A DNA stretch of 64,000 bases from Altimarinus sp041659565 (GTDB lineage Bacteria > Patescibacteriota > Gracilibacteria > BD1-5 > UBA6164), in the NCBI GenBank assembly GCA_041659565.1, contig JBAZXZ010000007.1, forward strand, positions 3,534 through 67,533. The letters run 5' to 3'. The position numbers and the translations under genes are program-made. The notes under the pieces were generated by a model. That model saw only the letters and a program-made list of their open reading frames with translations, was not told the DNA's origin and searched no databases. Positions 13,065 to 23,997 of the stretch are shown piece by piece (the stretch's first letter is position 1; each line of letters opens with the position of its first letter).

Positions 13065-15368
13065 ATGCAACTTAATGAAAAACAAGAAATAGCTAAAAAT
13101 ACAATAGATTGACCTCTCCTAATCATTGCCTGAGCATGAAGTGGGAAAACTGCAACTTTGACAACTAGGGTTGAATATATGATTAAAGAAAAGAAAATTG
13201 ATCCAAAAAGCCTACTTTGTGTAACATTTACAAACAAAGCAGCTCGTGAAATGAGAGAAAGAATTGGAAAAAAATTATGAGTTGTAATTGATAACAATAT
13301 TTATAGACAAAGAAATTTACCTCTTATGTGAACTTTTCACTCTATTTGAGTATTTTTCTTAAAAGAAATTTTGTGAAAATATGATGTAAGTCAACTTTGA
13401 GTAAACCTAAAAAAAGATTTTTTGATTTATTCAGAAGAAGATAAATTAAAAGTTTTGAAAGATATAATTGTAAATGACCTAAAATTGGATGAAAAACAAT
13501 TTAAAGCAAGACAAATAGCTTATTATATAAGTGAGGCAAAAAATAGTTTTTTAACAGCAAGAGATTATAGTAGTGTGGTTGATAGTTATATAAAAGAAAA
13601 AGTAATGGATGCCTATAAAATCTATGAAGTTAAAATGGTGGAAAATAATGCTATGGATTTTGATGATATACTTTTCAAGACTTTACAACTATTAAAAAAT
13701 CCAAATATTTTAGAATATTATCAAGAAAAATACAAATACATAATGGTTGATGAGTACCAAGATACAAATCTAGTTCAATATGAAATAGTAAAACTTCTAG
13801 CATCAAAATATAGAAATCTAGCAGTAGTTTGAGATGACTGGCAAAGTATTTACAGTTGGAGATGAGCTGATATGAGAAACATTCTCAATTTCAAAAGAGA
13901 TTACTCTGAAGCCGTTGTAGTAAAGCTTGAACAAAATTATCGTTCTACAAAACACATAATAGAGTCAGCAAACTCAGTAGTAAAAAATAATAAAACTGCT
14001 CTAGAAAAAACTCTCTGGACCGACAATGAACACTGAGAAAAAATCTGTCTAATTGAAGCTCCAGATGATAAACTAGAAGCATCTATAGTTGCAAAGATAA
14101 TTAAAGATAAAATTACAAATTCCCCTATTATAAATGATGGCCCCCTTAATAAGGGGGAATTAAAGGGGGATTCTGCCTCTAAATACTCCGACAATCTAAT
14201 TCTCTATCGTACAAACTGACAATCTCGTCAGATAGAAGAAGCTTTGATGAGTGAATGAATTCCTTATAAAGTTGTTGGTTGATTAAAATTTTATGATAGA
14301 AAAGAAGTAAAAGATATGCTTTGATATTTAAGAGCTATTTATAATCCAAATGATGTTATAAGTTTTAAGAGAATTATAAACACTCCTTCTCGTAAAATAG
14401 GATCTAGAACTTTAGAAGTACTAGACATTTACAAAGACAACTTTTCTCTACCTTACTTTCAAATCCTTGAAAATGTAGAAGAAATAGATGATTTAAATAA
14501 CTGAGCAAAAAGATCGGTAAAAGAATTTTTCAATTTGATGTTGAATTTCAAAGAAAATGCAAACAGACTTGAAGTTGCTGATCTCCTAGAATACATAATA
14601 AAAAAACTTGATTATAAAAATTATTTAACTGAAGAATTTGGAACAGAAGAAGCAGAATGAAAAATGGACAATATAAAAGAACTTATAAACTTAGCTACAA
14701 ACTATAATTGACTTTGAGTAGCAGAATCATTATCTCAATTTTTGGAAGAAGTATCTCTCGTTTCAGATTTAGACAGTGTAGAAAACGAAGCTGATTATGT
14801 AACTTTAATGACAATTCATACAAGTAAATGACTTGAACAAAAAAGAGTTTTTATAGTATGAGTTGAAGAAAGTATATTTCCACATATAAGAAGTTTAGAA
14901 AATCCTAAAGAACTTGAAGAAGAAAGAAGACTTATGTATGTGGCTATGACAAGAGCAAAAAAAGAGCTTTACATATCAAGAGCATCCGAAAGATTTTATT
15001 TTGGTAATTATGTTAGAAATCCTATTTCAAGATTTATAAAAGAAATACCTAAAGAATCTATAGAAGATTACAAGATGGAAATCTCTAGTTTTTCTACTTT
15101 GTCATTCTGAACTGGTTTCAGAATCAATGATAATGTATTAAATCCTTTTAATGATCCTGAAACAAGTTCAGGATGACAATATATAGCAATCCCAAAAATC
15201 AAAGAATTTAATGATGTAGCAAGTTTTGGAGTTTGAGACAAAGTAAGTCATCATAAATTTGGTAATGGTCTAATTACTTCCCTAAACTGAGAAATAGCCG
15301 AAATTGCCTTTTCTTGAATTTGAATCAAAAAAATGAACATAAAAATTGCTCCTGTGAAGAAAGTTTAA
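13065..15368 (+). CDS. uvrD: UvrD/PcrA-type superfamily 1 DNA helicase, 767 aa
   Basis: A 3'-5' DNA helicase for repair and replication restart. Motifs appear in order: Walker A AGAGSGKT (residues 22-29, both leading glycines TGA), VTFTNKAAREMRERI, GTFHS, VDEYQDTN (motif II), NYRS, NLILYRTN, TIHTSKGLE-like motif V, and a final RLMYVAMTRAK (motif VI). The last 60 residues resemble the PcrA C-terminal tail (VGDKVSHHKFGNGLI). Two repeat-derived segments are in frame: about 14132-14172, just before YSDNLILYRTN, and 15100-15178, in the linker before the tail. Both sit in loops and the motifs are intact, so the protein is probably active. Confidence 0.95.
14132..14172. repeat. CCCCCTTAA-type repeat inside uvrD
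   Basis: A palindromic G/C-rich patch (CCCCCTTAATAAGGGGGA followed by AAAGGGGGATT) in a very AT-rich gene. It encodes about 14 residues (GPLNKGELKGDSAS) placed just before the conserved YSDNLILYRTN helicase motif, with the frame kept. Confidence 0.65.
15100..15178. repeat. TGTCAT/ATGACA palindromic element inside uvrD
   Basis: A 79-base segment with inverted ends TGTCATTCTGAAC...GTTCAGGATGACA and inner TTTCAGAAT / ATCCTGAAA arms. It is in frame and encodes a loop between the helicase core and the PcrA-like tail. It belongs to the same family as 10314-10390. Confidence 0.82.
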
Positions 15369-15432
15369 ATTTGATTATTTCACATTTTAAATTATATTAC
15401 TATCATAATAATTACATAATTCTAAACACAAT

Positions 15433-16581
15433 ATGAAAAAAAATATATGAGTATTCTTTTGAAGTAAAACTGCTGAACATGATGTATCAATTACTAGTGC
15501 TTATGTGGTTATGAAATGGCTAAAAAGAATGCCTGAATATGAAGTTTACCCAATTTATATAACAAATAAATGAAAATGGATTTACAACAAAGATTTTAAT
15601 GATATCAAAAAAATCAAAGATTTTGATTTTGCTAGCCAAGAATTATCTCTAAATATGTGAGAAAATGACTCAAAAATGCACTTAGAAATAAACAAAAAAT
15701 GAATGTTTTGTAAAAAAGAAGAGATAGTTTTAGATGCATGTTTTCATGTACTTCACGGACTTGCTTGAGAAGACTGATCAATTCAATGACTTTGTGAATT
15801 ACTTGAAGTTCCTTATGTATGACCTGGTATTTTAGGTTGAGCGACTACCCTAGACAAGATAATTACAAAAGATATCCTTAAAGCAAATAATCTACCTATA
15901 GTTCCATATACACATTTTTCAAAATGAACGGGAGATGTTAAAAAAATAGAAGAAAGCTTAAACTACCCTATGTTTGTAAAACCATATAATTTATGATCAT
16001 CAATTTGAATTTCAAAAGTTAAAAATACTAAAGAACTACAAGATGCAATAGAAGTAGCAGAACATTTTTCAAATGAAATAATTATCGAAGAATGAGTTAA
16101 TAATCTGATTGAATTAAACTGTGCTGTATGTGAGAATAATTCTCATATTACAACTTCTCTAGTAGAACAACCAGTTGCAAATGCAGATTTTCTAAGTTTT
16201 GAAGAAAAATATATCATAAGTGATAATGGTTGATGAACTATGACTTGAAACAAAAAAAAGGTAAAAATCCCAGCAGAAATCCCAGACCCAATAACTTCAG
16301 AAATCCAAGATATGTCTAAAAATATATTTAAGATTTTTAGATTATGATGAGCTCCTAGAATAGATTTCTTATATGATGAAAAAAATAATCACCTTTATGT
16401 AAACGAGATAAACCCAATTCCCTGAGCTATGCAAATACATCTTTGGGAAAAATCAGGATTTACACAAACTGAATTCTTAAAAAATATTATTGATAGTGCC
16501 TTTACCCAAAACGAAAGAAGAAAAGTAAATATAGATTTCAAATCAAATATCCTTGATCACACTATTTCTTTTATGAAATAA
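15433..16581 (+). CDS. ddl: D-alanine-D-alanine ligase, 382 aa
   Basis: Joins two D-alanines for peptidoglycan precursors, using ATP. The ATP-grasp layout is clear: N-terminal GVFFGSKTAEHDVSITSA, FHVLHGLAGEDGSIQGLCE, then PYVGPGILGGATTLDKI, FVKPYNLGSSIGISKV (ATP loop), IIIEEGV, and the metal site RIDFLYDE...VNEINPIPGAM. The EVPYVGPG region is typical of Ddl, but a D-Ala-D-Lac variant cannot be excluded. Glycines in the ATP loop are TGA codons. It is the first gene of a tight group with the alpha/beta hydrolase (2-base gap) and lies upstream of a MurF-like ligase, giving a small cell-wall neighbourhood. Confidence 0.95.
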
Positions 16582-16583
16582 TT

Positions 16584-17336
16584 ATGCAAACAAAACAATT
16601 CCTCCTAAACTGAATCCTCACATCCTACCTAACCTCAGATAATTTCAATCCAGAAAAATCTCTGTTTTTTTTGCATTGATGGGGACAAGATAAATCAAGT
16701 TTTAATAAGATTTATAAATTACTTGATGAAAAAAATATTTCCTATATTGCCTTAGATTTCCCTTGATTTTGAGCAAGTGATTTTCCAAAGGTAGACTGGA
16801 AAATATCTGATTATGCAGAATTTACAAAAGATTTCATAAATAGAATCTGACTTGTAAAACCAGTTCTAGTTTGACACTCTTTTTGATGAAGAATTTGTAT
16901 AATCCTTTGAAGTAGTAATTATGAAAATCTGGATAAATTAGTTTTAATCTGAGCGGCAGGAATTAAACCAAAAATAAATATATTGAAATATGCAATTGCA
17001 AAAACATGAAAATTGTTTTTTTCTATTCCCTGACTACAATGAATCTGAGATAAGATAAAATCAAAAGTTTGATCAAGAGATTATGTAAACTCTTGAAAAT
17101 TAAAACAAATATTTTTAAATACCATAAACGAAGACTTAACTCCTTATTTACAATATATCAATTGTAAGACATTACTTCTACGGTGACTAAACGACACAGA
17201 AACTCCAGTTGCAGATTGAATTCTTATGAATAATATAATAAAAAACTCAAGAATTAAAATATTTGAAAACTGAACACATTTCTTACATGATGAACTACCT
17301 GAAGAAATAGTTGAGGAAATAGAGAAATTTATATAA
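16584..17336 (+). CDS. Alpha/beta-hydrolase fold protein, 250 aa
   Basis: A small serine hydrolase. The lid and fold markers are FLHWGQDKSSF near the start (oxyanion region), DFPGFGASD, the nucleophile elbow VGHSFGGR, a late Asp in LNDTETPV, and the His in NGTHFLHDELP, giving a Ser-Asp-His triad. The substrate is unknown. Codon 200, at 17181-17183, is CGG in the motif LLL-[CGG]-GLNDTETPV. In this family that place is usually Trp (LLLWGxxD), which supports CGG as tryptophan. It starts 2 bases after ddl and is clearly in its operon. Confidence 0.88.
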
Positions 17337-17338
17337 TT

Positions 17339-17824
17339 TTAAGATAATGCCTTTTGTAAATATTCATCTGCATCTCATTGTTCTTTTGAATACACAAGAT
17401 TATTTAATTTATTAACTTCTTTTATTTTTTCTTGTTTATCTAGTTCTATTAGCTCATTAATTTTTTCTTCTATCTTAGAAAGAGATGTCATAGCTTCCTC
17501 TGGATAAGTTAATTTTGTTAATTTTTCTTGATTTGATCACTCAGATGTAATTATTACAAAATTACCACTTAAACTTCCTTTTTGTAATGCATACCATGTA
17601 CTTAGTTCTCACTGTACTTTTTTAATACTAATACGATCTCAAGAATATTTAATTTCAATAACATTTCAATCTTTATTTGACATCATTCATCTTTCATCTG
17701 TCAATATTCTTTTTTTAGGAAGACTGGCTATTAATGATTCAAATTTATTATTAACTTTTTCCCAAGAAGGGGTATCTAATTTTTCTTTTAATTCTCATGA
17801 ATTATTATTTTGATCTTTATCCAT
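17339..17824 (-). CDS. Uncharacterised 161-aa protein
   Basis: I do not recognise the family. It is a soluble charged protein with a central segment KIEYSGDRISIKKVQGEL-like (IEIKYSGDRISIKKV), then a helical C-terminal part rich in Lys and Glu (SLSKIEEKINELIELDKQ) that could form a coiled coil. There are no membrane segments or signal. It converges on the alpha/beta hydrolase with 2 bases between the stops. The start is the first ATG, with AT-rich sequence upstream. Confidence 0.7.
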
Positions 17825-17962
17825 ATTTAAAATTATATAATAAATTAAATTTGTTAAATCCATAACAATATAATAATACTATATTTTTATTTTTTTTACA
17901 AATTTCTTTGATTAATTCAGAAAATTATTATAATAAATATAATTAACTATTATTATAAAAAT

Positions 17963-18208
17963 ATGATTATACAATACATAAATGAAATAATGAAAAATGC
18001 AAAATATGAAATTCTAGAATGATGAGAATGATTTTATGGTGAAATCATATGATGTCCATGAGTATGGGCACAATCAAACAATTTAGAAACATGTAGAAAA
18101 GAACTGCAAGAAATTTTAGAAGAATGGATATTGTTAAAAGTTAGAAAACAAAAATTTGTACCTAAAACTTCAAACTATGATCTAAATCAATTACTATGTG
18201 AAAAATAA
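17963..18208 (+). CDS. HicB-like small protein, 81 aa
   Basis: Resembles the short HicB/UPF0150 fold: YGEIIGCPGVWAQSNNLETCRKELQEILEEWILLKVRK fits the pattern of this family (GEIPG.PGVWA.G.T.EE...EL.E.LEEWI), quoted here in part. HicB proteins are antitoxins to HicA, or stand alone. No HicA gene is visible beside it, so its partner or role is unknown. The start MIIQYINEIMKNAKYEI is the first ATG; the internal ATG at about residue 10 would give a more typical HicB length. Confidence 0.75.
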
Positions 18209-18235
18209 ATCCAATAAGTCATTCAAATTTTATAA

Positions 18236-19654
18236 ATGTCTTTTATGCTTTGCAAAAACATCCTTACATCTTACCAATTAGAAAACTATGAAAATATTAG
18301 ATTTCTAAAATTTATTTATTCTCATCCAAGATTTTGGATTTTTTGAGGAGATAAACAAAAACTAGTTTGGACAAAAAAAGCTATTATGATAGCTGTTTTA
18401 ACTATATTAATTGCAGCTATAAAACTTACTTCATATATAATTATTTTTTATAACACTACATCAATTTATATTAATATATTAGCAATTATGCTTTGGGTAT
18501 TAGCTTTTCCTATTTATATGATAATTGCTAACCTTCTACTAATTCCAATTGATAAATATTTAAAAAAACAAATCATACAAAATGCTAAAAATAAGCTAGA
18601 TAATCTAAGAAAAAATAAGAATCTAAAAATTATTTGAATTACTTGAAGTTATGGAAAAACTTCAGAGAAAGAGATACTAGAAACTGTATTAAAAGAATCT
18701 TTTAAAGTTATAACAACATCAGGTAATAAAAATACTCCTCTTTGAATAAGTGAATTAATACTAAATGAACTTGATGAAACTTATGATATTTTTATAGTCG
18801 AAATGTGAGCTTACTATATGTGAGACATAAAAGAAATATGTGATTTAGTAAATCCTGAAATTGGAATACTTACTTGAATAACACTTCAACACCTTGAGAG
18901 ATTTTGAAACTTAGACAATATAATAAAAACTAAATTTGAACTAATAGAAAGTATAGATACTAATTGACTTGCTATACTAGACTGCTCAAATGAAAATATC
19001 AAAAAATGACTACAAGAAAGAAAAAATACACTAAAAGTAAAAAATATATTGGAAATAAATTCACCTGAAAATATCACTTACCTAGACAATTTAGCTTGAA
19101 TAAGTTTTAATTATGACAAAAATATCATAGAAACTAAATTACTAGCTTCCCACAGTGCAAATCAGATAATAATTGCTTATGAAGTTGCAAAATATTTAAA
19201 AGTACCCGCAAAGAAAATACTAGATTCTGTAAAAAATATAAATTATATAAAACACAGATTAGAACTGATCTATAATCCAAATTCAAATCTATATATAGTT
19301 GATGATTCATTTAATGGTAATTTTGAATGAGTAAAATCTACTATTGAACTACTTAAAAATATAAAATGACATCGTAGATTATATCTAACACCTGGGCTTG
19401 TAGAATTATGAAAAGAAACTTTTAAAATACATCATGAAATATGAAAAATGTTAGCAGATGCTGCAGATAAAGTATTACTTATAGATACACCTGCAACAAA
19501 ATCTATATATAATTGATTAATTGATAAATGATTTGATAAAAATAATATAACAGTTTATAGAACTACTACAGAAGCTCATAATGATTTAAAAAACATCCTA
19601 ATTTCTGAGGATGTAATAATTTTTCAAAATGATTGGACTGATAATTATTTCTAA
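18236..19654 (+). CDS. MurF-like Mur ligase with membrane segments, 472 aa
   Basis: The N-terminal 110 residues hold two membrane helices (about residues 43-68 and 74-100). The rest is a Mur-ligase: P-loop GITGSYGKTSEKEIL, then TTSGNKNTPLGISE, EMGAYYMGDIKEI (metal and ATP site), LTGITLQHLERFG, and a C-terminal domain starting KHRLELIYN with DDSFNGNFEGVKSTIELL, matching MurF's DDSYNANP motif. It probably adds D-Ala-D-Ala, or acts as a MurF/MurT-like ligase, near ddl. The fused membrane part is unusual for MurF but is known in related CPR-type ligases. The start at 18236 is the first ATG; no good Shine-Dalgarno is visible. Confidence 0.85.
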
Positions 19655-19687
19655 AATATTATAAATTTAAATCTTAAATCCTTTAAA

Positions 19688-20785
19688 ATGGCTCTCTCAT
19701 TAATATCTATTATTCTAATGTTCTTTTTAGCTCACTTTTTAGTGTATTATTATATTGTGATTTTATTTTGAATAACTAAATATAAAATTATTATTTTATC
19801 AACATTTTTTGTTCTATCAATTAGCTTTTTTGTATCTTCTTTATTTGTACATTTTTATAATAATGTATTAGTAAGGGATTATTATTATATATCTTCACTG
19901 TGGCTAGGATTCCTTTTAAACTTATTAACTCTTATAATTATATTAACCTTTATTTTAATAATATTTAAAATATTTCATATAAATATAAGTTTAAAAATAA
20001 TATGAATTTGTCTATTATCTATAGCTGTTATAATAACTTGATATGGTCTTTATAATGCAAGCAACCCAATTATTAAAAATGTAGACATAACTATTAAAAA
20101 TCTACCTGAAAATTGGAAACACAAAAAAATAATTTTCTTATCAGATGTACATTTATGAGCTATTTTAAGAGAAAATTTCTTACAAAAAATAGTAAAAATG
20201 ATAAATTCTGAGAAACCTGATATTGTTTTTATTAGTTGAGATTTGCTTGATTGAACAGATTGAAGTATAGATCATTTATCAAATTATATAAATACTATAA
20301 AAGCTCCTATATATTATGTAAATGGTAATCATGAAACTTATATATGAATGCCAGAAGTAGAAAAAATATTAAGTAAAACAAAAATCAAAGAATTAAAAGA
20401 TGAATTTGTAAGTGTAGATTGAGTACAAATAGTTGGAATAAGTTATACAGATGAAAGAAGCTGAAATAGCAATTTAAATTCTACATTTAAAAAACTAGAA
20501 GAATCTTGATTTAAAAAAGATAAACCATCTATTCTTCTTTATCATGTACCATTATATACAGAAGAATTTAGAATTTTTTGAATAAATTTACAACTTTCAG
20601 GACATTCTCATAAATGACAAATATGGCCATATGGGTATATTACAAACCTGATTTATTGAGGAAAAGATTACTGACTTTACACAAAAGATAATTATAACCT
20701 ATACACATCAAACTGAGTATGAACTTGGTGACCACCTATAAGAACATGAAATACTCCTGAAATAGTAGTTTTGAATTTAAAGTAA
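19688..20785 (+). CDS. Membrane-bound metallophosphoesterase, YkuE-like, 365 aa
   Basis: Four N-terminal membrane segments (within residues 1-120) are followed by a calcineurin-like phosphoesterase domain. The metal ligands are readable: FLSDVHLG, ISGDLLDG, VNGNHETY, LYHVP and SGHSHKGQ. The order and the GH(S/T)HKGQ motif match the YkuE/UDP-2,3-diacylglucosamine-hydrolase-like branch, which acts at the outer membrane face on lipid or nucleotide diphosphates. Every Gly in these motifs except that of NGN is written TGA. The substrate is unknown. It follows the Mur ligase with 33 bases between and is likely in the same unit. Confidence 0.9.
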
Positions 20786-20806
20786 ATAATCTCTTATTTC
20801 TTATTT

Positions 20807-21079
20807 ATGATTCCTCAAGTTTACATACTTAAATGCTCTGATAATAGTTTTTATACATGATCAACAAATGATATAAAAAAGAGACTTCATGAACACAATA
20901 ATCTCAAGTCCTGAGCTCATTATACAAAAATAAGAAGACCAGTAGAAATAATTTATACTGAAATATTTGAAACTCTAAATGAAGCTCGTAAAAGAGAATG
21001 TGAAATAAAAAAATTGACTCGAAAAGAAAAAGAAAAGTTGATAGAAAAAAGTATTAACTATATACTGAAACTAAATTAG
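20807..21079 (+). CDS. GIY-YIG nuclease-like protein (UPF0213 type), 90 aa
   Basis: A single-domain GIY-YIG protein: VYILKCSDNSFYTGST is the YxG beta strand pair, followed by KKRLHEHNNLKSGAHYT and RPVEIIYTEIFETLNEAR-type sequence with the catalytic Arg and Glu region. These small proteins are common and their biological role is unclear. Residue 72 is one of only three CGA codons in the window; its context KKLT-[CGA]-KEKEKLI is where the family usually has Arg. The gene ends just before, and its last 19 bases form, a strong hairpin terminator. Confidence 0.88.
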
Positions 21080-21103
21080 GAAAACTAATTTAGTTTCAGT
21101 ATA
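21061..21103 (+). terminator. Strong 19-bp hairpin
   Basis: A perfect inverted repeat of 19 bases per arm (ACTGAAACTAAATTAG core) with a GAAAA loop. The left arm overlaps the last codons of the GIY-YIG gene. It has no strong T-tract immediately after it but is the best stop site for the ddl-to-GIY-YIG run. Confidence 0.7.
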
Positions 21104-21135
21104 TATAATTTTACCAATTAAAATTAATTTATTTT

Positions 21136-21477
21136 ATGAAAAAACTACTTATTCTATTTTTAATCATTTTTTCACTTTTATTTATCATCTTTAAAAATGC
21201 AATTTCACAAGAATGAAACCCTTTTCCTATAGTAAAAGCTATTGTCTATATTCCTTTTTCTGATTATGGTTTTTCTAGTTACAGTGAATGAAAATATATC
21301 ACAAATGCACCATATTCAGGAGAAAGACTTGAACTATATATGTACAACAAAGGCTATGATTTAAAAGAACAACTTGGATCTTGATATTTTTTTAAAGATA
21401 AAGAATGAAAAAGTATTACTATTACATGAAAAATGTATTCAAGATTTTTTAGAGTTTTTTATATTCCTTTAAAATAA
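21136..21477 (+). CDS. Small exported or membrane-anchored protein, 113 aa
   Basis: An N-terminal hydrophobic segment (KKLLILFLIIFSLLFIIF, residues 2-19) serves as signal or anchor. The rest is about 90 extracellular residues rich in Tyr, Phe and Gly (for example DYGFSSYSEGKYITNAPYSG), with no cysteines. I do not recognise a family; by its look it is a small beta-rich extracytoplasmic domain. It has its own spacer on both sides. Confidence 0.68.
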
Positions 21478-21555
21478 AACTTATTTTACTATTTTATTTT
21501 GTATTTTCCTCTTTTTAAACTAAAATTATAAAAAATAATTTCTAACTAGCTTTAT

Positions 21556-22818
21556 ATGTCTCAAAAAATAACTTGTCCTGCTTGTCATAATGAAATAGAT
21601 TTAGATAAAATAGCAGATGAAAAATATTCTCTGATTTTAAAGAATCAAGAACTAAAACTAAAAGAAGAACAAGAAAAGCAAAAAATAGCTTTTGAAAAAG
21701 AACTAGAAGAAAAAACTGTAGAGATGAGAAAACAAGCTCTAGAATTTGCTGAGAAAAAAGCCTCTGAAGAAAGAAAAAAAGTGGAACTTGAGATGAAAGA
21801 TATGTGAGATAGATTAAAAAAGGCAGAAGAAGAACAACAAGAAATGAGAAAAAAAGAATTAGATTTTTTCAAAAAACAAAGAGATTTAGAAGATAAAGAG
21901 AAAAATTTTGAACTAGAAATGGAGAAAAAAATGTCTGAAGAAAGAAAGTTAATTGAAGCAAAAATGTTTGAGAAAATGCAAGAAAGTTCAAAAAAAGAAT
22001 TAGATGAAAAACTTGAAAAAATACAAGAAGAAAATAGGAAAAAAGAGCTTGAAATGATAAAACAACAAGAACAAATGAAAAAGACAATCGATGAATTAAA
22101 AAGAAAATCAGAACAATGATCACAACAAATCCAATGAGATGTACAAGAAGATGATTTAAGAAATTCTATCTCACAAGCATTCCCTATTGATACAATTGAG
22201 GATATAGCAACTTGAATAAAATGAGCTGATATAATTCAAACAGTTAAAAATAACTTCTGACAACCTGTTTGAACAATAGTTTGGGAATCAAAAAATACAA
22301 AAGCTTGGCAAGATTCTTGGATTATGAAACTTAAAGAAGATAAACTAAAAATCAATTGAAATATAGCAATTTTAGTAACTACAGTTTTACCAAAAAATAT
22401 AAAAAAATTCTGAATGGTAGATGATATAATGGTTTGTATTCCTGAGTTTGCTATTCCTATCGCAAATATGCTTAGAGATAAATTATTATCTATTTCAAAA
22501 GTAGAAAAATCTCTGGAATGAAAAGATATAAAAATGGAAATGCTTTATAAATACCTATCTAGTGAAGAATTTTCATCAAAGATTTCTATGATGGTTGAAG
22601 TATTTTCTCAATTAAAAATCTGAATAGATTCAGAAAGAAGAGCTATGGAAAAAAATTGGAAAAAAAGAGAAAAAGACCTAGAAAGAGCAACCTATGCAGT
22701 TACTTGAATGTATTGAGAACTTGAAAGTCTTATGTGACAAGCACTACCATGATCAGAAAAACTAGAACTATGAGCCTGAATAGACTATGATTTAGAAGAA
22801 GATTTGGAAATAATATAA
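21556..22818 (+). CDS. DUF2130 family protein with long coiled coil, 420 aa
   Basis: Starts with a small zinc-ribbon-like pair, ITCPACHNEIDL (CxxC). A coiled coil of about 190 residues follows, built of Lys, Glu and Gln heptads (residues 25-215), then the DUF2130 domain (SQAFPIDTIEDIATGIKGAD onwards) with VWESKNTKAWQDSW, which contains the acidic and Lys residues of a PD-(D/E)xK-like fold. The family is widespread and its function not established; a nuclease-like or DNA-associated role has been suggested from fold only. The length is typical. It is monocistronic, flanked by AT-rich spacers. Confidence 0.88.
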
Positions 22819-22854
22819 AATAGTATAAATTATATTTCGTTTTTTCTAAACACT

Positions 22855-22995
22855 TCACGATGTGTATCAATGGGATTCTTAAGGGGCAACTTCGCCATAA
22901 AACGACTCACAAAACTTACTAGCATCATCAGCGAAGATTTGCCGCCTTAAGCACTTTTGCTTACTTTTTGTGTAAAAAGTAAAACTAAATTGTAT
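22855..22995. repeat. Intergenic repeat, TTTTGCTTACTTTT family, copy 1
   Basis: Contains an imperfect palindrome (CTTAAGGGGCAACTTCGCC against GGCGGCAAATCTTCGC-type sequence) followed by CTTTTGCTTACTTTTTGTG and AAAAAGTAA. The right half matches the ends of the repeats at 33255-33388, 33545-33655 and 54733-54890. No gene is visible in it. Confidence 0.65.
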
Positions 22996-23035
22996 TTTGT
23001 ATCTAAAATTATTTATGTATTAATCAATGCATTAA

Positions 23036-23066
23036 AGATCCTGAAATAAATTCAGGATGACAGTAA
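23036..23066. repeat. Short TTCAGGATGACA hairpin
   Basis: ATCCTGAAATAAATTCAGGATGACA is a short member of the TGTCAT/ATGACA family (arms ATCCTGAA / TTCAGGAT), between the DUF2130 and VF530 genes. It could double as a terminator but lacks a T-tract. Confidence 0.6.
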
Positions 23067-23082
23067 AAAAAAGTGATAAAAA

Positions 23083-23316
23083 TTACCACCTTTTTTCCTT
23101 AACAGTCCTTACATACAATCCCTGAACCTGTAATCTTGCCCACTCAGTTTTTCTCAAAAACTTCAATGCTGATTGCTTACTAGGATTACTTACAAAACAA
23201 TTAATTCTTATTAATTCACCTAATTCTTCAAATCCGTATTCTTCAATCAAATAATCTAAAATCATAGACAAAGTAACTCCATGCAATACATCATCATTTC
23301 TATTTGCTTTTTCCAT
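23083..23316 (-). CDS. VF530 / DUF2132 family DNA-binding-like protein, 77 aa
   Basis: A short protein that matches the VF530 family: DDVLHGVTLSMILDYLIEEYG, then GELIRINCFVSNPSKQSALKFLRKTEWAR is the conserved core (quoted in parts: HGVTL, INCF, SALKFLRKT). A solved member of the family has a fold thought to bind DNA; the function is otherwise unknown. The whole gene happens to contain no TGA codon. It is alone on the minus strand, with AT-rich spacers on both sides. Confidence 0.88.
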   Translation of the reverse strand: MEKANRNDDVLHGVTLSMILDYLIEEYGFEELGELIRINCFVSNPSKQSALKFLRKTEWARLQVQGLYVRTVKEKRW

Positions 23317-23390
23317 AAATTTTAGTTAAAAAATAATATTTAATCTTTTATATATATTTACTTTTTCATATTAATACATAAAGCTTTTGA

Positions 23391-23741
23391 TTAATTAATC
23401 AATCAAATTATCATAAATCTAAACTTGTCTATAAAAATCTGAGTTTCCCCATAAATTTCTAAATTTGGATTTTTTTCTATGTTTAATCACTCTTTTTTAG
23501 ATAGTACAACTCTATCAAAAGTTTCTAGTATTTTTAATAATGTCTGTTTTTTTATTATAGTAGATTCTAATATTACATATGTTTTTGGATTAGAGGGTAA
23601 TTTACTTTTAGGGCATTGTTCAACTAAACTTAAATTTATTATTGACTCAACAATAGGTAATATCCTATCATCTCAGTTTATTCATACTTCATTTATCAAC
23701 AAATTATAATCTTCAAAAAAATCTTTAATTGTTACTGTCAT
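23391..23741 (-). CDS. Uncharacterised 116-aa protein
   Basis: I do not recognise this family. A soluble protein (MTVTIKDFFEDYNLLINEVG start) with alternating hydrophobic strands such as TYVILESTIIKKQTLLKIL and IYGETQIFIDKFRFMIIG, suggesting an alpha/beta fold. It has three TGA codons, at positions that look like turns. The open frame and sequence composition support a real gene, but nothing indicates its role. It is divergent from the metK riboswitch. Confidence 0.62.
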
Positions 23742-23861
23742 TTCTAAAAATTAGAATAATTTAATATTCTTATTTATAAACATTATTATTTAAAAATCAA
23801 TATTAAATTATTTGCATTTTTAAAATAAATCAATAATCTATCCTAGTTCTTTTTAAAGAAC

Positions 23862-23972
23862 AAAATATCAAGAGTTGGGTAAGAGAGAATAGGCTCGTTT
23901 GTATTACCCCAGCAACCATACTTTATAAGTACAGGTGCTAATTCCTACCTCGTTTGAGAGGAAAGATATAAA
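23862..23972 (+). promoter_or_regulatory. S-box (SAM-I type) riboswitch upstream of metK
   Basis: The conserved S-box core is readable: ATCAAGAG on the 5' side, AATAGGCTCG, the CCCCAGCAACC block, GTGCTAATTCC, and GAGGAAAGATA closing the P1 helix. S-adenosylmethionine binding would shut off the downstream metK. The GAAACCC segment of the consensus is altered to TATTACCC, so this is a divergent member. The terminator at 23998-24034 is the likely expression platform. Confidence 0.85.
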
Positions 23973-23997
23973 TTCTACATTTTGTATAAAATTAGAC

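Noticed and set aside
17963..18208. A complete hicAB toxin-antitoxin module
   Set aside because: No HicA-like frame is visible on either side of the HicB-like gene.
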